From positions 434,001-498,000 of the forward strand of contig NZ_CP051131.1 of assembly GCF_013378075.1 (NCBI RefSeq): DNA of 64,000 bases. Direction: 5' to 3'. Shown in pieces: positions 53,850 to 61,887 of the stretch; position 1 is the first letter of the stretch, and the number at the start of each line of letters is the position of its first letter. The DNA is from Parasphingopyxis algicola (GTDB taxonomy: Bacteria > Pseudomonadota > Alphaproteobacteria > Sphingomonadales > Sphingomonadaceae). A program made the translations under genes and the position numbers. Below the pieces are notes generated by a model. That model made no database searches, had not been told where the DNA came from, and saw nothing but the letters and a program-made list of their open reading frames with translations.

Positions 53850-54610
53850 CTTGGTCCTTCTTGCGCTTGGTCTTCCCTGTTGAACGGCGCCGCCATCGAC
53901 CGGGCGAGCGTGTGCGGATCGCGCCCGAGAAAGGCGCGGACTTCGATCGCGTGCGGGTCGGTATCATGTTCGTCGATATGGTGTTTGATCGCGAGCAATC
54001 CGGCCTTGCCGATATCGCGCGGCTGCGATTTCTCCCGGTCCACATGCGCGGCCATACGGGTATCGACCGAGCCGACGATCAGCGCGGCGACATGGATGCC
54101 GCGCGGCGCGAGTTCGGCGCGCAGGCAGGTGCTCGCCGCGCGGCCGGCGAATTTGGACGGGCTGTAGCCGCCCATGCCCGGCACCGCGACGATCGCGCCG
54201 GCCGAGAGCACATTGGCGATCGCTCCGCCGCCATTTTTCTCGATCACCGGCGCAAAGGCGCGGCACATGGCGAGCATCCCGAAATAGTTGGTCTCCATCT
54301 CCTGCCGCGCGTCGGAGAGATCGGGCGCGCCCATCAGGGTCTGCATCTGGAAGGCACCGGCATTGTTCACGACGATGGTGACGTCCTGGCATTGCTCGGC
54401 GGCCGCCGCGATCTGGTCGGGCTTGGTCACATCGAGCTCGACCGCAACCAGCCGGTCGTCGGGCCAGACCGCCATTTCCTCCACGGCCGCCGGATTGCGC
54501 GCGCCGACATAGACGCGTGCCGCGCCCTGTTCGAGCAGTTCTTCGACAAAGCCTTCGCCGATCCCGCGATTGCCGCCGGTGACGATCGCCACGCTGCCCT
54601 TAATGTCCAT
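53846..54610 (-). CDS. Short-chain dehydrogenase/reductase
   Basis: 254 residues, classical SDR. Cofactor loop 'VTGGNRGIGEGF' at residues 10-21, 'VVNNAGAFQ', catalytic 'YSPSKFAGRA' (YxxxK) with the serine in 'VLSAGAIVAV'. It would oxidise or reduce a hydroxyl/keto group with NAD(P). It overlaps the upstream SnoaL gene by 11 bases and the downstream oxygenase by 4, so it is translated with them. It probably handles the alcohol or aldehyde produced near the oxygenase step. Confidence 0.92.
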   Translation of the reverse strand: MDIKGSVAIVTGGNRGIGEGFVEELLEQGAARVYVGARNPAAVEEMAVWPDDRLVAVELDVTKPDQIAAAAEQCQDVTIVVNNAGAFQMQTLMGAPDLSDARQEMETNYFGMLAMCRAFAPVIEKNGGGAIANVLSAGAIVAVPGMGGYSPSKFAGRAASTCLRAELAPRGIHVAALIVGSVDTRMAAHVDREKSQPRDIGKAGLLAIKHHIDEHDTDPHAIEVRAFLGRDPHTLARSMAAPFNREDQAQEGPR

Positions 54611-55145
54611 CGAATGCGTCCTTCACGTCGTAGAGGATATCGTCGGGTTTCTTGCCGCCGCGCACGAGCTGGGACGGATCGGGCGCTATCATCCCGCGGC
54701 CCCAGCTTTCCTTGATGTCGAACTCCGTATTCCACTCCCAGGATATCCGGCGATGCGCGATCGCCCATCTCCCGTCGCGCCGTTCAAACCGGTCGATCGC
54801 GCGCGCCATGGTGAGGCTGTCGAAGCCGTCGTCGCCGGTTTCGCGGCGCGAGAAGGTCAGCATATAGCATTCGGACAGCGCCCGGTCGCCGTCGAGTTCG
54901 ATCAGGATATTGGTGATCATATGAGTCATGCGCGGCGCGGTCGGCAGGATCTTGCGCAGCATCGCGACATATTCGCTGGCCGGGCCTTCGAACGTCCCGC
55001 CATGATCCTCGATTGCATCGGGATGATAGGCGGCCTCGATCAGGTCGGCATCGCCGCGATCCGCGCCGCGCGTATAGCGGGTGAGAACCTCCCGGATCGC
55101 CTGCTTGTCGAGCAGCGCCTGGAGTTCAGGATCGCGATCGCTCAT
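54600..55145 (-). CDS. SnoaL-like (NTF2-fold) protein
   Basis: 181 residues from ATG 55145, preceded by GAGGTGGCCGC and overlapping the upstream gene by 4 bases. NTF2 fold as in the protein at 51853-52380, with which it shares the pattern 'AIREVLTRYTRGADRGDADL', 'YHPDAIEDHGGTFEGPA' and 'AIDRFERRDGRWAIAHRRIS', so the two are paralogues within one operon. The Asp-His pair in 'EDHGG' could be catalytic, as in scytalone dehydratase-like members. The function in this pathway is not known. Confidence 0.87.
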   Translation of the reverse strand: MSDRDPELQALLDKQAIREVLTRYTRGADRGDADLIEAAYHPDAIEDHGGTFEGPASEYVAMLRKILPTAPRMTHMITNILIELDGDRALSECYMLTFSRRETGDDGFDSLTMARAIDRFERRDGRWAIAHRRISWEWNTEFDIKESWGRGMIAPDPSQLVRGGKKPDDILYDVKDAFDGH

Positions 55146-55606
55146 GCGGCCACCTCTTCGGGCGCGCCGAGGCCGGGCAGCGCTTCGCGCTCGACGAGAT
55201 CGGCGCAATGATCGGGCAGGCCTTTGCCGGCGACGCCGTCATCGGCGATCCCCCGGTCGAAATAATCGCGCCACCCGACGATGAGGTCGCCGTCGAAATC
55301 GAGGATTCCCATATAGGGAATGGTGACCGTGGTGCCGTCCGGCGTCTCGAACTCGTCGACGCCCTCGACGAACAGCGCGTCATCGGCCTCGGCGATGCGG
55401 AAGATCCGCCAGCGCGGATTGGCGACGCGCTTCTTGAAACCCTCGAGGAACTGCCGCGCCCCGGCTTTCCCGTGGACCGGCGGTTGGGTAACGGCGGAGA
55501 AGTGCCAGACCAGATCGTCGGACAGATGCTCGAGCACGGCGTCGATATCCTGCCGTTCGCTCCAATGCTTGATGACGGATTTGAGGACGTCGATTTTCTC
55601 GGTCAT
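55142..55606 (-). CDS. Limonene-epoxide-hydrolase-like NTF2-fold protein
   Basis: 154 residues. The C-terminal strand 'DGDLIVGWRDYFD' matches the limonene-1,2-epoxide hydrolase (LEH) family, where Arg-Asp and a further Asp activate water to open an epoxide; 'FVEGVDEFETPDGT' is also typical. It may hydrolyse an epoxide or, as other members do, act on another small substrate. Its stop overlaps the start of the next SnoaL gene by 4 bases and it begins 5 bases after the DapB-like gene stop. Confident in fold, less so in reaction. Confidence 0.85.
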   Translation of the reverse strand: MTEKIDVLKSVIKHWSERQDIDAVLEHLSDDLVWHFSAVTQPPVHGKAGARQFLEGFKKRVANPRWRIFRIAEADDALFVEGVDEFETPDGTTVTIPYMGILDFDGDLIVGWRDYFDRGIADDGVAGKGLPDHCADLVEREALPGLGAPEEVAA

Positions 55607-55610
55607 GGGT

Positions 55611-56690
55611 TCAGGCTTCCTCCTGCGCGAGTGTTTTCTCTTTCTTGTCCAGCGGCGCGACGGGAGCGCCGGTCGCGGCGACCAGGCCGGGCGGCGCCTC
55701 GACGATACGCGGGATCGCGTTGATCACCGTCGCGGCGACGCCGAGCTGTTCGGCCGATGTCCGTCCGTCCCGCTCTTCGGGCGGTTCGAGTTCGATCGCG
55801 AGATCGACCTTGGGCGTGCCGTCGATCGACAGCCGCCAGAGCGGTTCGTCCTCGGCGATATAGCTTTTGTCCATCGCCCAGATGATGTGGACTGTCGCGA
55901 TCGGCGTGTCGTCCTTGAGTGCCTTCCAGCGCCAGTCGAAATGGCAAGCGCCGCCCTTGGGGATGGTGCCGGCCGCGATCTCCATGTCGGCGCGCGCCGG
56001 TCGCATCCCGTGATCGGTGACGATCTCGTCGGGCTCGACGCCGAGCCGGGCGGCCATCGCGGCGACCGTTTCGGAGAACATATCATTCAGGGTCTGCGCC
56101 GGCACCCAGTCCGGGCTGTTGGGATCGACATCGCCGGGCATCGATCCGAAGCCGAGGATATCGAACACATATTGCGGGCTCTTCACTTCCTTGGTGATGA
56201 CGATCTCGCTGAGCGTCGCGCTTTTCGGCGCAAGCGTCATCTCGAGCGCCGTCGCCAGCAGCCGCTCGGCCGCGAAACCCGGATTGAGCCCGGCCCCGCC
56301 GAAACTCGTGCCGCCCTTGGCGCAGGCCGCTTCGAACCGGCGCCGCCGGCCTTCGGGCCAATGGGCGGGAAAGCTGTTGCCGTTGATGCTGACGACATTC
56401 TTGCCCGATTCGAGCAGGCGGAGGATATCGCCGTCATGATGGTCATAGGGCGGTTGCAGCCGCGCCGCGTGAATCACGATATCGGCATCGGTCGCGAGGA
56501 TATCCTCGATATCCCGGGTCGCGACCACGCCGGTTTCGTCGCGATAGGCGATATCGCCCGCGTCGCGTCCGGCCTTCTTCTCGCCATAGACATAGAGTCC
56601 GGCCAGTTCGAGATCGGGATGATCGATGATCGCGCGCAGGCAGGTCTTGCCCATCGCGCCCGTCGCCCATTGGATGACCCTGTACGTCAC
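55611..56690 (-). CDS. DapB-fold NAD(P)H-dependent dehydrogenase (2,4-diaminopentanoate dehydrogenase-like)
   Basis: 359 residues from GTG 56690, which overlaps the stop of the upstream SDR (GTGA). The long open frame to 56873 is not used. N-terminal Rossmann loop 'VIQWATGAMGKTCLRAII', then 'DIVIHAARL' and 'VVSINGNSFPAHWP'; the C-terminal part 'GAGLNPGFAAERLLATALEM' matches the amine-dehydrogenase-like relatives of dihydrodipicolinate reductase common in aromatic- and steroid-degrading bacteria. The real substrate of this subgroup is not established. It is flanked by genes translated together. Confidence 0.85.
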   Translation of the reverse strand: MTYRVIQWATGAMGKTCLRAIIDHPDLELAGLYVYGEKKAGRDAGDIAYRDETGVVATRDIEDILATDADIVIHAARLQPPYDHHDGDILRLLESGKNVVSINGNSFPAHWPEGRRRRFEAACAKGGTSFGGAGLNPGFAAERLLATALEMTLAPKSATLSEIVITKEVKSPQYVFDILGFGSMPGDVDPNSPDWVPAQTLNDMFSETVAAMAARLGVEPDEIVTDHGMRPARADMEIAAGTIPKGGACHFDWRWKALKDDTPIATVHIIWAMDKSYIAEDEPLWRLSIDGTPKVDLAIELEPPEERDGRTSAEQLGVAATVINAIPRIVEAPPGLVAATGAPVAPLDKKEKTLAQEEA

Positions 56691-57580
56691 AGCGCTTCGG
56701 CCTTTTCGGACGGCTTCATGCGTTCGGTCACGGCCGACAGGAAATCCTGAAACGCCGCTTGGCCGTCGGAGAACTGCGACACCGTTTCCCGCTCCGCACC
56801 ATTCGGATGCGCTGTCAGCGTCGCCGCTTCCCGGACTGTCGCCTGTCGGGCGAAACCCGCCCCGGACACCCATGTTTCGCCGGTCGCCGTGCAGTCCGGC
56901 GATGTCAGCCAGCAGGCGGTAGCCGCCACCTTGTCGGGCGCCATCAGCCGCTCGAGATCGGGTGTAAGGGCGCCGTCCGTCATATTGGTCGCTGCATAGG
57001 GCATCAGGATATTCACGCCGATCGCGTCGCGGCGCAGTTCGTCGGCGAGCGACAGCGCGAAACCGTTGAGCGCGCCCTTCGACGCCGCATAGGCCGCGCG
57101 GCCATGGACGCCGTACAATCCGGCCGTCGACGAGACGAACAGGATGCGCCCGGCGCGGGATTTCAACAGACGGGGCAGGGCGGCCTTCACGAGCGCGATA
57201 TTGGCGTGGAAATTGATTGCCATGACCGCATGAAAGGCTGCGGGATCGCTGTCCACGAACCGTGCGGCCTCCCCGGCGATGCCGGCGTTGAGGATAAGCG
57301 CATCGAGCCCACCAAAGCTGTCGATTGCCGTATCGACGACCGCCTCGGCGGCGCCGTCATCGCTCACATCGCTGGTTTCGGCGACCGCCTGGCCGCCGCG
57401 CATGCGAATCTCTTCGGCCACCGCTTCGGCCGTCGAGGGCACGCCGGGATGCGAGCGGTTGTTGACGACGACGCGGCCTTTGCGCGCGCCCCAGCTCCTT
57501 GCAAAAGCGGCACCGAGTCCCTTGCCGGCGCCGGTAACGACGACGACGGGCCCGGTCTCGATGGCGATTTTGCTTTCCAT
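56687..57580 (-). CDS. Short-chain dehydrogenase, HSD17B4/FabG-like
   Basis: 297 residues. Cofactor loop 'VVTGAGKGLGAAFARSWGAR', 'VVNNRSHPG', 'LILNAGIAG', Ser in 'ILFVSSTAG' and catalytic 'YAASKGALNG'. The 'NNRSHPGVPSTAEAVAEEIR' stretch is the hallmark of the peroxisomal multifunctional enzyme type 2 dehydrogenase, which oxidises (3R)-hydroxyacyl-CoA in beta-oxidation. Here it has no hydratase domain. It lies upstream of the DapB-like gene with a 4-base overlap. Role inferred: hydroxyacyl-CoA oxidation step of a side-chain degradation. Confidence 0.92.
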   Translation of the reverse strand: MESKIAIETGPVVVVTGAGKGLGAAFARSWGARKGRVVVNNRSHPGVPSTAEAVAEEIRMRGGQAVAETSDVSDDGAAEAVVDTAIDSFGGLDALILNAGIAGEAARFVDSDPAAFHAVMAINFHANIALVKAALPRLLKSRAGRILFVSSTAGLYGVHGRAAYAASKGALNGFALSLADELRRDAIGVNILMPYAATNMTDGALTPDLERLMAPDKVAATACWLTSPDCTATGETWVSGAGFARQATVREAATLTAHPNGAERETVSQFSDGQAAFQDFLSAVTERMKPSEKAEAL

Positions 57581-57655
57581 GCGGCAACTCTAACCGAGTC
57601 GGTATGATAATGAAAGCGATATGATGGCCTGGGGGCCGCTTTTTGACGGTTCCGG

Positions 57656-58612
57656 CTATCCGACGATTTCGGTTTCTTCCGATTCGCCCGTCCGCTCGAT
57701 CACATTGAAGTCGACGCCGCGCGGTTCGATGTCCTCCTTGCATTCCGAACAGGCGACCACCGGTTTCAGGTCCTGCCCGCACAATTTGTGGATGAGGATC
57801 AACGGCGGACCTTCGGGCGAAACGAAATATTTGTCGCCCCATTGGAGGAGGAAGAGCAGGGCCGGATAATAGTCCATGCCCTTGCGCGTCAGATGATATT
57901 CGAAGCGCGGCGGGTTCTTGCTGTATTGCTTCTGTTTCAGCACGCCGCGTTCGATCAGCCAGGACAGCCGCTCGGACAGGATGTTCGTCGCGATCGCCGT
58001 ATCGGCGCGGATCTCGTCATAACGGTTGAGCCCGGTGAAGACCGAGCGCAGGATCAGGCTGGCCCAGCGGTCGCCCATCAGCTTGGCCGCTTCGTCGAGC
58101 AGGGAGGTGGGCTGGCTGTCCTGATCGCGCAGCTGGCGGCGGCGGCTGTAGACGGGTGTCATCCAGCCGACGCCCGGGCCCTCGCGCCAGTCGACGTCAT
58201 AAGCGTGGATTTCCTCGCGGCAATGGTTGCAGACCGGGGTCGGCGTGAACTGCTTGCCGCAGGTCTTGTGGGTCAGTTCGACATCGATCTTGCCCTCGCG
58301 ATTGCCCCAGAGCATCTCCCAGCGCAGCAGCATGAGCGAGACCCAGTAGAGATCGCCGCCCTTCTTGGTCATGATATATTCGTGGCGGGGCGGGCTTTCG
58401 CAATAGAGCCGCTTTTCGAGCAGGCCCAGCGATACGAGCCGCTTGAGTCGGTTGCTTAACAGTGCCTTGAGCAGTCCTGTGCGGGTCCGGAACGCGTCGA
58501 ACCGCCGCGCGCCGAGCCAGCTCGCCTCGAGGATCAGCAGGGTCGATGTATCGCCAACTACTTCAAGTGCACGCCAAACCGAGCAGGTCCGGATCAGGTT
58601 TTGCATTCCCAT
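57656..58612 (-). CDS. Tandem HxlR-family regulator with two Cys motifs
   Basis: 318 residues, made of two HxlR/MarR-like winged helix units in one chain: residues 8-95 ('LEVVGDTSTLLILEASW', 'LSNRLKRLVSLGLLEKR') and 175-255 ('AKLMGDRWASLILRSVF', 'LSERLSWLIERGVLKQK'). Each is followed by a possible zinc ribbon: 'CGKQFTPTPVCNHC' and 'CGQDLKPVVACSEC'. A single chain could thus mimic the usual HxlR dimer. It is embedded in the catabolic operon on the same strand and is a likely local regulator. Start at ATG 58612 with AAGG upstream. Confidence 0.87.
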   Translation of the reverse strand: MGMQNLIRTCSVWRALEVVGDTSTLLILEASWLGARRFDAFRTRTGLLKALLSNRLKRLVSLGLLEKRLYCESPPRHEYIMTKKGGDLYWVSLMLLRWEMLWGNREGKIDVELTHKTCGKQFTPTPVCNHCREEIHAYDVDWREGPGVGWMTPVYSRRRQLRDQDSQPTSLLDEAAKLMGDRWASLILRSVFTGLNRYDEIRADTAIATNILSERLSWLIERGVLKQKQYSKNPPRFEYHLTRKGMDYYPALLFLLQWGDKYFVSPEGPPLILIHKLCGQDLKPVVACSECKEDIEPRGVDFNVIERTGESEETEIVG

Positions 58613-58695
58613 CGCCGAACCTTAGCACTCCGGAGGCTTCTTGATCGAGTCCCAATTCGCAAGTCGCTCGAGACCGGATCGAAGCCGGGATATGG

Positions 58696-59907
58696 CTAAG
58701 CCCGGGTTAGGAGCGCAGCCGTACCCACACCCGAGCCGCCATGGGTAACGACGAGGCCTTGCGTCGCGTCGCGCCGCCCCATCTCCTCGACCAGGGTCGC
58801 AGTGAGGATCGCGCCGGTCGCGCCCATCGGGTGGCCCATGGCGAGATGCCCGCCATTCACATTGACGATTTCCGGGTCGACATCGCCGCGCCGGTAGAAG
58901 AGCGACGGTACGACCGCGAAGGCCTCCATATATTCGACGAGATCGAGATCGCCGAGCGTCCGGCCGGTTTTCGCGAGCAGCGTGTCCATCGCGGCTTCGC
59001 CCGATGTCAGCTGGTCGATCGGATCGCCCGCGGCCTCCACACAGGCCTCGATCCGCGCCCGCGGCGTCAGGCCGAGTGCGGCGCCCGCTTCCGCCGTGCC
59101 GACAAGCACCAACCCAGCGCCGTCGGCGATGGGCGGGCAATTGGCGATCGAGTGGCGATGATCGATCGCCCCGGTGCCGGGTTTCACCCTGTCGATCATC
59201 GCATCGATGCCGGCGGCCCCGGCTTCCACAAAGGCCGGAGGGAGCGCGCCGAGGCTCTCCATCGTCATCGCACCGCGGATCGTCTCGTCGCGGTCGAGCA
59301 TAATCTCGCCGGCATCGTCCCGCATGGCGATGACCGATCCGTCGTAGCGCCCGGCATCCCAGGCCGCCTTGGCGCGGCGGTGCGAATTGATCGTGGCGAC
59401 GTCGAGCTCTTCGCGCGTCACGTCGAACTTGTGCGCCAGATAATCGGCCGACAGCGCGACCGGGACGTAGCGCAGATGCTCGGACAGCGCGGGATCGGCA
59501 TAATAGGGCGCACTGTCCGCGAGAAAGGGGACGCGCGACATCATCTCTACGCCGCCTGCCAGCATCAGCCCGGCATCGCCGGCACGGACCGTCGAGGCGG
59601 CGAGCGCGACGGCGCTCAGCCCGCCCGAACAGAAATTATTGATCGTCAGCGCGATGGTGTCGTCGTCAAGCTCGGCATGCAGCTTGCTGACCATGGCGAT
59701 ATGGCCGCCCTGATCGCCGGTCTGACCGACGCAGCTGAGGAGCAGCCGTTCAACGCCGCCGATGGCCGCCTCGCCGTGACGATCGCGCAGCGCGTCGATC
59801 AGCTGACGGACCAGTTCCTGCGGCGCGAGGGCCGAGAGCGGCGCCCCCATCTTGCCCTTGCCGCGCGGCGTCCGCACGGCGTCATAGATGAACACCTCCG
59901 CACTCAT
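58696..59907 (-). CDS. Thiolase family protein with altered active-site motifs
   Basis: 403 residues from ATG 59907, which overlaps the stop of the MFS gene (ATGA). Biosynthetic/beta-oxidation-type thiolase fold, with nucleophile in 'NNFCSGGLSAVALAAS' and histidine in 'GGHLAMGHPMGATG'. Two usual motifs differ: NEAF is 'MEAF', and the second catalytic Cys loop (C-x-G-G-G) reads 'HGGSGVGTA', with His instead of Cys. It may therefore catalyse a modified reaction, or be a weak thiolase. Inferred role: cleave a 3-ketoacyl-CoA made by the adjacent SDR. Confidence 0.88.
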   Translation of the reverse strand: MSAEVFIYDAVRTPRGKGKMGAPLSALAPQELVRQLIDALRDRHGEAAIGGVERLLLSCVGQTGDQGGHIAMVSKLHAELDDDTIALTINNFCSGGLSAVALAASTVRAGDAGLMLAGGVEMMSRVPFLADSAPYYADPALSEHLRYVPVALSADYLAHKFDVTREELDVATINSHRRAKAAWDAGRYDGSVIAMRDDAGEIMLDRDETIRGAMTMESLGALPPAFVEAGAAGIDAMIDRVKPGTGAIDHRHSIANCPPIADGAGLVLVGTAEAGAALGLTPRARIEACVEAAGDPIDQLTSGEAAMDTLLAKTGRTLGDLDLVEYMEAFAVVPSLFYRRGDVDPEIVNVNGGHLAMGHPMGATGAILTATLVEEMGRRDATQGLVVTHGGSGVGTAALLTRA

Positions 59908-61274
59908 CCCGCGCCGCCCTTTGCCTGGATCCGTGCCCAGCTGTGATTCACGGCGCGAACGGCCCAGAGGAACAGGCCGACCGCGAGCAGATAGGCGAAG
60001 GGGCAGACGATCGCGAGCGCGTAGCGGATGCCGTCGCCTTCGGGGAAAAAGGTGTCGCCGACAACAGCCGCGCCGGTCGGGCCGAGGGCCAGGCCGATGA
60101 TGTTGACGACGAAGATATAGGCGGCCGAGATCGTCGCGCGCATCCGGTTGGGGGTCGTCTGCTGGATCACGGCAGGCGCCGCGCCGACGGTCACGGCCGC
60201 GGCGGTAAAGAAAAGCGTGAACAGCGCAGAGGCCAGCAGCGGGGTCGGCGCGAGGGGGAAGGCGACCGCGCCGACCGTTCCGATGGCGACGGCGATCGCG
60301 CACAGTTTCACGCGTCCGGGCGGCGTCCCGCCGCCGATCCGGTCCGTCAGGTAACCGCCGCCGATCAGCCCGATCAGGCCGCCGATAATCAATGCCGTGC
60401 CCGCCATATAGCCGGCGGTCACCAGCTCGACGCCATAGGCGCGCATCAGCATCGCCGGGAGCCAGGACACGGCCGCGAGCACCGCGAAATTGACGAAACC
60501 GACCGCCAGCAACAGGCTGATCAGCAAGGCCCGCTCGCTACGCATGAAGGCGAGGACTTCGCCCAGCGGAGCGGCGGGCGGGGCTTCGGTCTGGATGCCG
60601 CCCGCCGCATCGAGACGAGCGGGTTCGGGCAGGACCAGGAAGACCAGCGCGACGAGTACGCCCGGCAGCCCGACGGCGAGAAACGCCACCTGCCAGGCGC
60701 GCAATTCGCCGAGCAGCGGCACGTCGACATTGCCCGACGCCGCGACCAGCGTGATGACCGCCGCGCCGATCAGAAAGGCGGCCCCGGCACCGACCGCCGA
60801 TCCGAGGCCGTATACGCCCATCGCGAGCCCGAGCCGGTTGCGCGGAAAACTGTCGGAAATGATCGAATAGGCGGCGGGAGAGAGCGTAGCCTCGCCGACG
60901 CCCACACCCATCCGGTAGAGGAAGAACTGCCAAAAATTCGTCACCGAGGCGCAGGCCGCCGTCATCAGGCTCCACAATGTGATCCCGGCGGCGACGATCT
61001 TCATCCGGCCCGCCCGGTCGATGAGCCGCCCGATCGGAATTCCGGCGATCGTATAGAACAGTGCGAAGGCGAGGCCCTGCAACAGGCTGATTTCGGTGTC
61101 GCTGAGCCCGAGATCGGCCTTGATCGGTTCGACCAGCAGGCCGATGATCATCCGGTCGATGAACGAAAAGATATAGGCGACGAAGAGCGCGGCGACGATC
61201 GCCCAGGCGACGAGCGGTTTCGGATAGTCGCCGGTCTGGCCGTCAGCAGGCGAACTGGCGAGTGTTGCGGCCAC
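59904..61274 (-). CDS. MFS transporter, spinster-like
   Basis: 456 residues, 12 membrane spans in two halves with a central loop (about residues 220-240). The loop after TM2 reads 'GRLIDRAGRMKIVAAG', and the TM4 region 'GVGVGEATLSPAAYSIISDS' matches the spinster-type (Spns) subgroup. Spans 7-12 start at 'LLISLLLAVGFVNFAVLAAV'. It likely moves the pathway substrate or an intermediate across the inner membrane, driven by proton gradient. It starts 1 base before the stop of the lipoprotein gene's end region and overlaps the thiolase start by 4 bases. Confidence 0.9.
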   Translation of the reverse strand: MAATLASSPADGQTGDYPKPLVAWAIVAALFVAYIFSFIDRMIIGLLVEPIKADLGLSDTEISLLQGLAFALFYTIAGIPIGRLIDRAGRMKIVAAGITLWSLMTAACASVTNFWQFFLYRMGVGVGEATLSPAAYSIISDSFPRNRLGLAMGVYGLGSAVGAGAAFLIGAAVITLVAASGNVDVPLLGELRAWQVAFLAVGLPGVLVALVFLVLPEPARLDAAGGIQTEAPPAAPLGEVLAFMRSERALLISLLLAVGFVNFAVLAAVSWLPAMLMRAYGVELVTAGYMAGTALIIGGLIGLIGGGYLTDRIGGGTPPGRVKLCAIAVAIGTVGAVAFPLAPTPLLASALFTLFFTAAAVTVGAAPAVIQQTTPNRMRATISAAYIFVVNIIGLALGPTGAAVVGDTFFPEGDGIRYALAIVCPFAYLLAVGLFLWAVRAVNHSWARIQAKGGAG

Positions 61275-61799
61275 CTACTCGCGGCCGGCCTGGTCGAAAT
61301 CCTCCGAAAGACCCATCGCCTCGAGCAGTTCCGCGCGATCGTAATATTCGCGCCATTCGGTGATCAGCCCGTCCTCGCCGATCTCGATCACGCCAACGAC
61401 CGGGACCGAGCCCGCATGGCCGTTATAGACGAACTCGTCGACGCGTTCGACGAATACGGTGCCGTCGATCACGCCGATATTGCGCAGGTTGAGCGTGATG
61501 GTTTCGAGACCGTCTCCGAGATGACCGATCCGCGCGCCGATCGCCTCGCGCCCGACGATCGGTTCGACCATCATCGAATGGAGCGATCCGTCCTCGGCGA
61601 AGAGGTTCGTAACACGATCCCAGTCCCGCGTGTTCCATGCATCGACCATGTCGCGCACGACGGCGATCTTGGCTTCGTCTCCCATTTGCGACGCTCCTTG
61701 CTCGGTGGCGGTATCCGCGTCCTCGTTCGCGGCGGGCTGGCAGGCGGCGAGGCCGGCCATCAGGACTCCCGCGGTGACTAGTTTCAGCTTCGATGGCAT
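61275..61799 (-). CDS. SnoaL/LEH-like lipoprotein
   Basis: 174 residues. Lipoprotein signal with lipobox 'LAAC' (cysteine at residue 20), then a short acidic linker and an NTF2-fold domain ('IAVVRDMVDAWNTRDWDRVT', 'TVFVERVDEFVYNG', 'LITEWREYYDRAEL'), close to limonene-epoxide-hydrolase-like families. The export signal means it acts in the periplasm, unlike its cytoplasmic relatives at 51853-52380 and 54600-55606. It sits between the CoA ligase and MFS genes. It could process the substrate before uptake, or bind it. Confidence 0.85.
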   Translation of the reverse strand: MPSKLKLVTAGVLMAGLAACQPAANEDADTATEQGASQMGDEAKIAVVRDMVDAWNTRDWDRVTNLFAEDGSLHSMMVEPIVGREAIGARIGHLGDGLETITLNLRNIGVIDGTVFVERVDEFVYNGHAGSVPVVGVIEIGEDGLITEWREYYDRAELLEAMGLSEDFDQAGRE

Positions 61800-61887
61800 G
61801 GCATCACTCCCCAGTAGGTTTATTTATGCAAGCCATAAAGGCTGAAATGGGAGCGGCTGTCAAGCGAGGGCCATTGCCGCCGCTCGA

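Noticed and set aside
59943-61781. 612-codon plus-strand frame opposite the MFS transporter
   Set aside because: Antisense shadow rich in Arg, Asp and Gly; the minus frame has twelve membrane helices.
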